Source: Candidatus Evtepia faecigallinarum
Lineage (GTDB): Bacteria; Bacillota; Clostridia; Oscillospirales; Oscillospiraceae
Direction: 5' to 3'
NCBI GenBank assembly: GCA_019115225.1
Contig: DXEA01000124.1
Coordinates: forward strand, 1 to 48,259
Length of the DNA stretch: 48,259 nucleotides
The position numbers were made by a program, and so were the translations under genes. The notes under the pieces were generated by a model. That model made no database searches, was not told the origin of the DNA, and saw only the letters and a list, made by a program, of their open reading frames with translations. This document shows, piece after piece, positions 40,919 through 48,259 of the stretch (its first letter is position 1; every line of letters starts with the position of its first letter).

Positions 40919-41674
40919 ATGGAGAACAAAGAATTGGAGGCCCTGCTGGCCACCTGGTCCGTACACATCGCAGACAGCCGCCGGGACGAGGCGGACATCC
41001 GCCGCCGCTTTTATGCCGCCAAGGGGAGCGCAGCAGTGCAGGCACTGGAGAAGAACGGCTTTGCCGCCCAGTACTGTCCCAGCTGCCAGGAGGCGGCTCA
41101 GGCGGTGCTGGCCCTCATTCCCCCCAAAGCCCGGGTGGGGGTGGGGGACTCCCACACCGTCTACGCCCTGGAGCTGGACGCCCCCCTGGCGGCCATGGGC
41201 TGCCAGGTTATCCCCGGCCAGGCGGCCATGAGCGGCACCAGCTATGACCTGGACCCGCCGGGGCACTACCGGGCCCCCAGCCGGGACCTGGCCCGGGCCC
41301 TCCTGGCGGCCTATCTCACCGCCGACGTCTTTCTCCTGGGGGCCAACGCCGTGACCATGACCGGGGAACTGGTGAACGTGGACGGGGTGGGCAGCCGGGT
41401 GGTGGGGGGCATCTACGGCCCCGACCGGATCGTGGTGGTGGCGGGGATGAACAAGGTGGTCCCCGACGAGGGGGCGGCCCGGGAGCGCATTGCCTTCATC
41501 GCCGCCCCCATGAACAATCTGAAATACCACCGGGAATGTGCCTGCGTCAAAACGGGCACCTGCCACGGCTGCAGCTCCCCCGACCGGATCTGCAACGTGA
41601 CCACCATCCTCCACAAGCGCCCCATGCGCAGCGACTACCATGTGATCCTGGTGGGGGAGAGTCTGGGGTTTTAA
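40919..41674 (+). CDS. LUD domain protein (LutC/DUF162-like)
   Basis: 251 residues. Seen: an N-terminal helix, LEKNGFAAQYCPSCQEAAQAVLALIP, then GVGDSHTVYALE, DVFLLGANAVTMTGELVNVDGVGSRVVGGIYGP near 140-170 (the strongest family block), VVVAGMNKVVPDEGAA, and a C-terminal Cys cluster (CACVKTGTCHGCSSPDRICN) near 208-228. Five cysteines there could hold a metal or iron-sulfur cluster. LUD proteins belong to lactate-oxidation systems in some bacteria, but this stand-alone clostridial type has no defined role. GGAGGAGAGGAG precedes the ATG at 40919. No lutA/lutB partner is adjacent. Confidence 0.85.
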   Translation: MENKELEALLATWSVHIADSRRDEADIRRRFYAAKGSAAVQALEKNGFAAQYCPSCQEAAQAVLALIPPKARVGVGDSHTVYALELDAPLAAMGCQVIPGQAAMSGTSYDLDPPGHYRAPSRDLARALLAAYLTADVFLLGANAVTMTGELVNVDGVGSRVVGGIYGPDRIVVVAGMNKVVPDEGAARERIAFIAAPMNNLKYHRECACVKTGTCHGCSSPDRICNVTTILHKRPMRSDYHVILVGESLGF

Positions 41675-41682
41675 GGGGCCCC

Positions 41683-41711
41683 TTGACAGGTGTGATATAA
41701 TGGGACAATAA
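41683..41711 (+). promoter_or_regulatory. Promoter of the small Cys/His membrane protein gene
   Basis: TGATATAAT at 41693-41701 is an extended -10. A TTGACA at 41683 overlaps it and could instead pair with ACAATA about 16 bases on. Either start falls at or just before the palindrome at 41712-41727. Confidence 0.55.
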
Positions 41712-41727
41712 ATTAGCCAAAGCTAAT
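41712..41727. promoter_or_regulatory. Operator-like palindrome ATTAGC-CAAA-GCTAAT
   Basis: A perfect 6-base dyad with a 4-base centre placed at the expected transcription start, an ideal place for a repressor. The TTAGC...GCTAA halves resemble boxes of DtxR/IdeR-type metal repressors; no such regulator gene is in the window. The regulator assignment is a guess. Confidence 0.55.
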
Positions 41728-41748
41728 AAAGAGAGGGGGGAGACGCCC

Positions 41749-42057
41749 ATGTCCGCCGGAACGTGGAAGAGAAGACTGTTTGCACTGGCCCTGCTGGCCG
41801 CCCTGGCCGGGGCCTATCTGGGCGCCTCCGCCCTGTTGGAGGCCTATGCCGGCCACACCTGTGACGATGCCAGCCATTGTACGGTCTGCCAGGTCCTGCA
41901 CGGGGCCCGGCAGGTGCTGCACAGCGCCGGCCTGGCCGGGGCAGCGGTGGGGCTGGCGGCATTCCTGGGCCGGCCGGCGCGGCGGGAGAGACTCCTGCCG
42001 GTGCGCCGGGTCCCCGTCTGCACCCTGGTGGCCCTGAAGGTCAAGATGACGGATTGA
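41749..42057 (+). CDS. Small membrane protein with Cys/His motif
   Basis: 102 residues. Basic N-terminus (TWKRR), a first hydrophobic helix (LFALALLAALAGAYLGASALL), then GHTCDDASHCTVCQVLHG containing His35, Cys37, His42, Cys43 and Cys46 on a likely extracytoplasmic or periplasm-side loop. A second helix (SAGLAGAAVGLAAFLG) and a basic tail follow. Small proteins with such an H-x-C...C-x2-C loop are known to me from Firmicute metal-uptake loci, which fits the metal-repressor-like palindrome upstream; that link is inference. A GGGGGGAG site precedes the ATG. The M23 hydrolase gene follows 59 bases later, after a CGGGCCC/GGGCCCG hairpin. Confidence 0.75.
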   Translation: MSAGTWKRRLFALALLAALAGAYLGASALLEAYAGHTCDDASHCTVCQVLHGARQVLHSAGLAGAAVGLAAFLGRPARRERLLPVRRVPVCTLVALKVKMTD

Positions 42058-42116
42058 GGGGACCGGGCCCTTGGGCCCGCCGTTCCCTTTCGTGATCCAA
42101 CCTTTAGGAGGAACCC

Positions 42117-43415
42117 ATGAAAACCTTACAACAGAAGATGGGCCTGACCCTGGCTCTGGTGTCGGTGCTGTGCCTCTTCCTCACGCCCCTGGCCGTCCAG
42201 GGGGCTGGCCGGGAGGAGATCGACCGGCTGACCCAGCGCCAGGAGGACCTGCGCCGGCAGAAATCCGGCCTGGAGGAACAGCTGGACCAGTTGGCCCAGG
42301 ACGAAAACCAGGCCGTGGCCCGGAAGGGCCTGCTGGAGCAGAAGATCGACGTGCTCTCCCAGCAGATCCAGGTCTCCCAGCAGACCATCGGGGAGCTGGA
42401 CGGCCAGATCGCCCAGAAGCAGAACGAGCTGACGAAGGCCCAGGAGGAGGAGGCCGCCTACCAGGACCGCTATGCCCAGCGGGTGCGGGCCATGGAGGAG
42501 CGGGGCGGCCTGTCCTATTGGAGCGTCCTCTTCCAGGCCAACAGCTTTGGCCAGCTGCTGGACCGGGTGACCATGATCGGCGAGATCGTGGCCTATGACC
42601 AGGAGGTCATGGACCGGATGGCCGCCGCCCGCCAGGCCGTGGCCCAGGCCAAGGCGGCCCTGGAGGACAGCCAGCGCCAGCAAAAGGACGTGCTGGCCCA
42701 GCAGCAGGAGCAGCAGACCCAGCTCCAGGCCGAGCAGGCCAAGGTGGAGGAGGTCCTGGCCCAGATCCAGAGCCAGTCCAGCCGCTACGGCCGGGACCTG
42801 GCCGCCCTGGAGGCCACCGAGGACCAGGTGGCCCAGGACCTGGCCCAGGCCGAGGCCGCCTATGCCCGGCAGCTGGAAGCCCAGCGCCAGGCCGAGCTGG
42901 CCCGCCAGCGGGAGGCCAAACGCCAGGCCGAGCTGGAAGCCCAGCGCCAGCAGCAGGCCGCCCAGCAGCAGCAGAACCAGAGCAGCAGCCAGGGCAGCAG
43001 CCAAGGGGCCCCCTCCGCCAGCGGTCTGCTCTGGCCGGTGCCCAGCAGCCATCGGGTCAGCTCCCCCTTCGGCTACCGCAACCACCCCATCACCCATGAG
43101 TACAGCTTCCACCGGGGCATCGACATCCCCGCCGCCTATGGCTCGGAGGTGGTGGCCTCCCTGCCGGGGGTGGTGGTGATCTCCCGCTACCACGGCTCCT
43201 ATGGCAACTATGTGGTCCTGTCCCACGGCAACGGGATGCGCACCCTGTATGCCCACCTGTCGGCCCGGCTGGTCTCGCCGGGGCAGACGGTGAGCCAGGG
43301 GCAGGTGCTGGGGAACATCGGCTCCACCGGCAGCTCCACAGGCAACCACCTGCACTATGAGACCTGGACCGGCAGCAGTTCCGGCAGCCGGGTCAACCCC
43401 ATGAATTATTTTTAA
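42117..43415 (+). CDS. Secreted coiled-coil M23 metallopeptidase (EnvC/NlpD-like wall hydrolase or activator)
   Basis: 432 residues. A signal peptide (MKTLQQKMGL..., cleavage near VQGAG at 30) precedes a long coiled coil (about 30-285) dominated by Gln, Glu and Ala. It is broken near 125-160 by GLSYWSVLFQANSFGQLLDRV, a pattern shared with PcsB/EnvC-type proteins. A Gln/Ser-rich low-complexity hinge (about 285-300) leads to the LytM/M23 domain at about 310-430. The zinc residues are present in FHRGIDIPA (H-x3-D), YAHLSA and NHLHYE (H-x-H), so it should be catalytically active, unlike EnvC. An AGGAGG site lies before the ATG. It ends only 4 bases from the convergent MerR gene with no clear terminator. 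Confidence 0.9.
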   Translation: MKTLQQKMGLTLALVSVLCLFLTPLAVQGAGREEIDRLTQRQEDLRRQKSGLEEQLDQLAQDENQAVARKGLLEQKIDVLSQQIQVSQQTIGELDGQIAQKQNELTKAQEEEAAYQDRYAQRVRAMEERGGLSYWSVLFQANSFGQLLDRVTMIGEIVAYDQEVMDRMAAARQAVAQAKAALEDSQRQQKDVLAQQQEQQTQLQAEQAKVEEVLAQIQSQSSRYGRDLAALEATEDQVAQDLAQAEAAYARQLEAQRQAELARQREAKRQAELEAQRQQQAAQQQQNQSSSQGSSQGAPSASGLLWPVPSSHRVSSPFGYRNHPITHEYSFHRGIDIPAAYGSEVVASLPGVVVISRYHGSYGNYVVLSHGNGMRTLYAHLSARLVSPGQTVSQGQVLGNIGSTGSSTGNHLHYETWTGSSSGSRVNPMNYF

Positions 43416-43419
43416 GCCG

Positions 43420-44220
43420 TCAGCCCAGGAGGACCTGGATCTCTGTGAGGAATTCCTCCGGGCGCACCGTGTCCCGGTTGTCGATGGCATACAGCTCAAA
43501 GGGCTGGCCCGCCAGGGCCAGCCCTTTTTGGGCGGCGTAGGCCAGCAGGTCCTGGACCTTGGCCCGGTTCTGCTCATAGGGGCCCTGGTAAAAGCAGGAG
43601 AGATAGGTGCCGGCGGGGAGGGTAAAGTCCCCTTCCTCCCCCGGCTCCAGCAGGGAGAAGACGCTCTCGTAGACGTTGGGGGTCCCCGCCAGCAGCTCCT
43701 CCATGGCCAGAAAGGCCCCAAAGACCTGGTTGCCAAAGTCCCGCAGCTTGTCCTCGTGCTGCCGGTGGAGCTTTTTCATCACGAAGTCCATCTCCTCATC
43801 CCGGGTGATGTGCTGGGTGAAGAGGACGCAGGGGCGGGCGGGGAGGGCCTTTTGGACAAAGACCCCCGGCAGGGTCTGCCGGGCCTCCTCCAGGGTCGCC
43901 AGGCGCTTGGCCAGCAGGACGGATTTTTTTCGCAGATCTTCCACCTGCCGGGCCACCAGCTCCGCCTCCTGGGTGAGCAGGTGGATGGTGTTGTCCACCG
44001 TCTGCCCGTCCAGATAGGCCCTGATCTGCTCCATGGAGAAGTCCAGCTGGCGCAGGTCCCGGATGAGGTTGAGCTTGTACATGTCCTTCAGGCTGTACAG
44101 GCGGTAGCCGTTCTCCCCCCGCCGGGGCCGGAGGATGCCCAGGCGTTCATAGTAGCGCAGGGAGTCCACCCCGATGCCGTAAAGCTGGGCGATTTCGCTG
44201 ATTTTGTAGTAATCCTTCAT
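43420..44220 (-). CDS. MerR family transcriptional activator with effector-binding domain
   Basis: 266 residues. The N-terminal winged helix-turn-helix (about 5-72) starts YYKISEIAQLYGIGVDSLRYYERLGIL, followed by the wing RRGENGYRLYSLKDM. A dimerisation coiled coil (about 78-115) and a GyrI-like/BmrR-type ligand domain (about 120-266, ending YAIDNRDTVRPEEFLTEIQVLLG) follow, so a small organic ligand rather than a metal is expected; the metal-sensor cysteines are absent. It is transcribed away from the aminotransferase gene, whose promoter carries the MerR-type 19-base spacer, so that gene is the likely target. Confidence 0.9.
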   Translation of the reverse strand: MKDYYKISEIAQLYGIGVDSLRYYERLGILRPRRGENGYRLYSLKDMYKLNLIRDLRQLDFSMEQIRAYLDGQTVDNTIHLLTQEAELVARQVEDLRKKSVLLAKRLATLEEARQTLPGVFVQKALPARPCVLFTQHITRDEEMDFVMKKLHRQHEDKLRDFGNQVFGAFLAMEELLAGTPNVYESVFSLLEPGEEGDFTLPAGTYLSCFYQGPYEQNRAKVQDLLAYAAQKGLALAGQPFELYAIDNRDTVRPEEFLTEIQVLLG

Positions 44221-44266
44221 AGCTTGCCTCGAAGATATTTGGTGAATTTGCCAAGGGTGAAACCCC

Positions 44267-44297
44267 TTGACCCTGGTATTATACCAGAGTTTAAGAT
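44267..44297 (+). promoter_or_regulatory. MerR-type promoter/operator of the aminotransferase gene
   Basis: -35 TTGACC (44267-44272), a 19-base spacer, -10 TAAGAT (44292-44297). The spacer holds the perfect palindrome CTGGTAT-T-ATACCAG (44273-44287). An over-long spacer with the dyad between the boxes is the hallmark of MerR-activated promoters, where the bound activator untwists DNA to realign the boxes. Confidence 0.88.
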
Positions 44298-44351
44298 GGA
44301 AGACAAAGGAAGGAACACAAATTCCCCAACAAGAAAGCGAGGCACATTGTG

Positions 44352-45722
44352 ATGAGTAATACCAACCAAGTGATTCAGGACCTCAAGCGCGTCGTCTCCC
44401 TCATCCGCACCGATGCGGCCGACCTGTCCGCCCAGGAGAAGGAGAAGATGGCCCAGGAGACCATCGAGCATTTCAACCACTACGTCAGCCCCGGCTGGCT
44501 GCAATACCGCAAATCCGTCTCCTCCGACACCGACAGCGGTGCGGTGCTGGAGTGGCAGGACGAGGGCCCCTACTGCTATGGCCTGAACGGCGAAAAGTTC
44601 ATCGACTGCTTAGGGGGCTTTGGCATCTACACCTGCGGCCACCGCAACCAGGACATCCTCTCCGTGGTCAAGGCCCAGCTGGACCACCAGGCCCTCCACT
44701 CCCAGGAGTTGTTGGACCCCCTGCGGGGCTACCTGGCCAAGGCCATGGCAGACATCACCCCCGGGGATCTGCAGTACTGCTTCTTCACCAACGGCGGCGC
44801 CGAGGCGGTGGAGATGGCCTTAAAACTGGCCCGCATCGCCACCGGCGGCCGGTGGGTGATCTCCACCGTGGGGGCCTTCCACGGCAAGTCCATGGGCGCG
44901 GTGTCCATGGGGGGCAAGGGGACCTACCGTTCTCCCTACCTGCCCATGATCCAGCAGGTCCAGCACGTCCAGTACGGGGTGGCCGAGGACGTGGAAAAGG
45001 CCATCCGCAACCTCCAGGCGGTGGGGGAGAGCGTGGCCGCCGTCATCCTGGAGCCCATCCAGGGGGAGGCGGGCATCATCGTGCCCCCCGCCGGCTACCT
45101 GCAGCGGGTGCGGGAGATCTGTGACGAGACCGGCGTGGCTTTGATCTTTGACGAGATCCAGACGGGCATGGGCCGCACGGGCACCATGTGGCGCTGCGCG
45201 GCGGAAGGGGTCACCCCCGACATCATGACCTATGGCAAGGCCTTCGGCGGGGGCATCCTGCCCATCACCGGCATCATCTGCAAGCCCAAGATGTGGGTCC
45301 AGGAGCTCATCGACAACCCCTGGCTGCTGGGCTCCCCCACCTTCGGCGGCAACCCGGTGTGCTGCGCGGCGGCCATCGCCACCATCCAGTACATGCTGGA
45401 AAACGACGTCCCCGGCCAGTGCCGGGACAAGGGGGAGGTCCTCAAGGCGGGCCTGGAAGCGCTGGCCAAGAAGTACCCCAAGATCATCCAGGACGTGCGT
45501 GGCCTGGGCCTGATGCTGGCGGTGGAGTTCCACACCAGTGAGCTGGGCTACCAGTGCTCCAAGGGGATGTTCGCCCGCCGGGTCCTCACCGCCGGCACGT
45601 TGGTCAATGCCAAGACCATCCGCTTTGAGCCGGCGGCGGTCATCTCCCACCAGGACATCCAGGACGTCCTCCAGCGCATGGACGAGGCCCTGGCCGAGAC
45701 CCAGGAAGTCTTTGGCCTGTGA
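44352..45722 (+). CDS. Class III PLP aminotransferase, putrescine aminotransferase-like
   Basis: 456 residues, close in layout to YgjG/PatA. An N-terminal helical extension (about 1-60) precedes the core. The PLP phosphate loop is FTNGGAEAVEMALKLAR near 140; LIFDEIQTGMGRTG near 262 holds the cofactor-binding Asp; the Schiff-base Lys is in MTYGKAFGGGILP near 296; and SPTFGGNPVCCAAA is near 325. Expected reaction: transfer of the terminal amino group of putrescine (or another diamine or omega-amino acid) to 2-oxoglutarate. ATG 44352 directly follows a GTG; GAGG is about 9 bases upstream. Control by the divergent MerR protein suggests induction by a ligand, perhaps the amine itself. Confidence 0.88.
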   Translation: MSNTNQVIQDLKRVVSLIRTDAADLSAQEKEKMAQETIEHFNHYVSPGWLQYRKSVSSDTDSGAVLEWQDEGPYCYGLNGEKFIDCLGGFGIYTCGHRNQDILSVVKAQLDHQALHSQELLDPLRGYLAKAMADITPGDLQYCFFTNGGAEAVEMALKLARIATGGRWVISTVGAFHGKSMGAVSMGGKGTYRSPYLPMIQQVQHVQYGVAEDVEKAIRNLQAVGESVAAVILEPIQGEAGIIVPPAGYLQRVREICDETGVALIFDEIQTGMGRTGTMWRCAAEGVTPDIMTYGKAFGGGILPITGIICKPKMWVQELIDNPWLLGSPTFGGNPVCCAAAIATIQYMLENDVPGQCRDKGEVLKAGLEALAKKYPKIIQDVRGLGLMLAVEFHTSELGYQCSKGMFARRVLTAGTLVNAKTIRFEPAAVISHQDIQDVLQRMDEALAETQEVFGL

Positions 45723-45734
45723 GGCGGTTCCCCC

Positions 45735-45762
45735 TTGACAGGGACAAAATCCGTGATAAAAT
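45735..45762 (+). promoter_or_regulatory. Promoter of the alaS T-box transcript
   Basis: TTGACA, 16-base spacer, TAAAAT, just ahead of the leader RNA. Confidence 0.75.
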
Positions 45763-45768
45763 GGTACC

Positions 45769-46024
45769 GTTAGCGATTATGGCGATGAGGAAGCCCATGT
45801 GTCCAGGCCGCCCAAGCGAGAGGGGAGACGGTGCAAGCCCCTTGGCCTCAGCCGGATGCAAAGCCACTTCCAGAGCCGCCCGGGAGGACCGGGCCGGGCC
45901 GTCCCCGTTACCGGACGAACTGAGATGCAGTGGGGGAGTCCCCCGCTGTCAATCAGGGTGGTACCGCGAAGTATGTTCTGCTCCGCCCCTGGCCTGTGGT
46001 CAGGGGCGGGCTTTTGTTTTTTCC
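45769..46024 (+). promoter_or_regulatory. T-box riboswitch (alanine specifier) controlling alaS
   Basis: Leader RNA that binds uncharged tRNA-Ala and switches between terminator and antiterminator. Seen: Stem I elements (AGCGAGAGGGGAGACGGTGCA near 45814-45835), the specifier GCC (45863-45865) followed by the usual purine and CTTCCAGAG, and the T-box sequence AGGGTGGTACCGCG at 45955-45968, whose TGGT part pairs with the tRNA ACCA end. The terminator is CCGCCCCTG/CAGGGGCGG (45983-45991 with 46001-46009), with a T-rich run to 46024. The GCC specifier agrees with the downstream alanyl-tRNA synthetase. Confidence 0.95.
45983..46024 (+). terminator. T-box intrinsic terminator
   Basis: Nine-pair GC-rich stem and TTTTGTTTTTT; it is mutually exclusive with the antiterminator that uses the T-box sequence at 45955-45968. 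Confidence 0.9.
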
Positions 46025-46082
46025 GCCCCGCCACAAAGCCGCACATCCCAGAGAGAGAAATCAAGATTTGGAGGTATGTTTT

Positions 46083-48259
<2,177 letters not shown>

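Larger units (their letters stand above)
45723..46082. other. Intergenic region before alaS: promoter plus T-box leader
   Basis: 360 bases fully accounted for by the alaS promoter (45735-45762), the T-box leader RNA (about 45769-46024) and a short spacer with the alaS ribosome site. No protein-coding gene is supported, although open frames cross it. Confidence 0.85.

Overview
The window is GC-rich, densely coded bacterial DNA. Its content points to a spore-forming anaerobic Firmicute, most likely the Oscillospiraceae group (Flavonifractor, Lawsonibacter or Intestinimonas-like). This is inferred from the mix of a T-box leader on alaS, a SleB-type wall hydrolase, SpoIIIE/FtsK, SLH proteins, a 2-hydroxyacyl-CoA dehydratase activase, a clostridial 2[4Fe-4S] ferredoxin, a DUF6809-like small protein and very GC-rich third codon positions. 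No rRNA, tRNA, CRISPR array, insertion sequence or prophage was seen.

Layout. 1-10.1 kb (minus strand): a phosphoketolase cut by the window edge. Next comes a three-gene unit with a two-module acyl-CoA dehydratase activase/DUF2229 protein, an SLH-transglutaminase-like surface protein and a COG3581-type dehydratase-like protein. Then an N-domain-less ClpC-type AAA+ unfoldase, preceded by an untracked 50-codon ORF overlapping its start by 4 bases. 10.5-13.4 kb (plus): ferredoxin, then ddl-murF for peptidoglycan precursor synthesis. 13.4-14.5 kb (minus): a MtnA/eIF2B-like protein lacking the usual catalytic cysteine. 14.6-24.2 kb (plus): a housekeeping run of ABC-F ATPase, small acidic protein, prfA, tsaC, coaE, M18 aminopeptidase, uppP and ftsK/spoIIIE.

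24.2-28.9 kb: a 118-base near-perfect foldback, then an accessory operon with its own promoter. It encodes an unrecognised 417-residue protein, an ATP-grasp ligase, a PHP phosphoesterase and a polysaccharide deacetylase with an SLH-like tail. This is the best candidate for an undescribed pathway, probably acting on a cell-surface polymer or small molecule. 29-36.3 kb: single genes separated by clear terminators (crotonase, SleB-like hydrolase, glyoxalase-fold protein, beta-CASP nuclease, asparaginase, a divergent small-protein/RHH-regulator pair, GNAT, FMN reductase).

36.4-40.8 kb: WecG/TagA glycosyltransferase, dTMP kinase-like protein, 5-formyl-THF cyclo-ligase, MltG and a U32 peptidase-like protein, closely packed and possibly one operon. 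40.9-48.3 kb: a LUD-domain protein; a small Cys/His membrane protein behind a palindromic operator, followed by an M23 wall hydrolase; a MerR regulator divergent from a class III aminotransferase whose promoter has the MerR-type 19-base spacer with a palindrome; and a complete alanine T-box leader in front of alaS, which runs off the end.

The dominant theme is envelope biogenesis and remodelling (ddl, murF, uppP, mltG, SleB, M23, TagA-like, SLH proteins, deacetylase), mixed with translation functions (prfA, tsaC, ABC-F, alaS).
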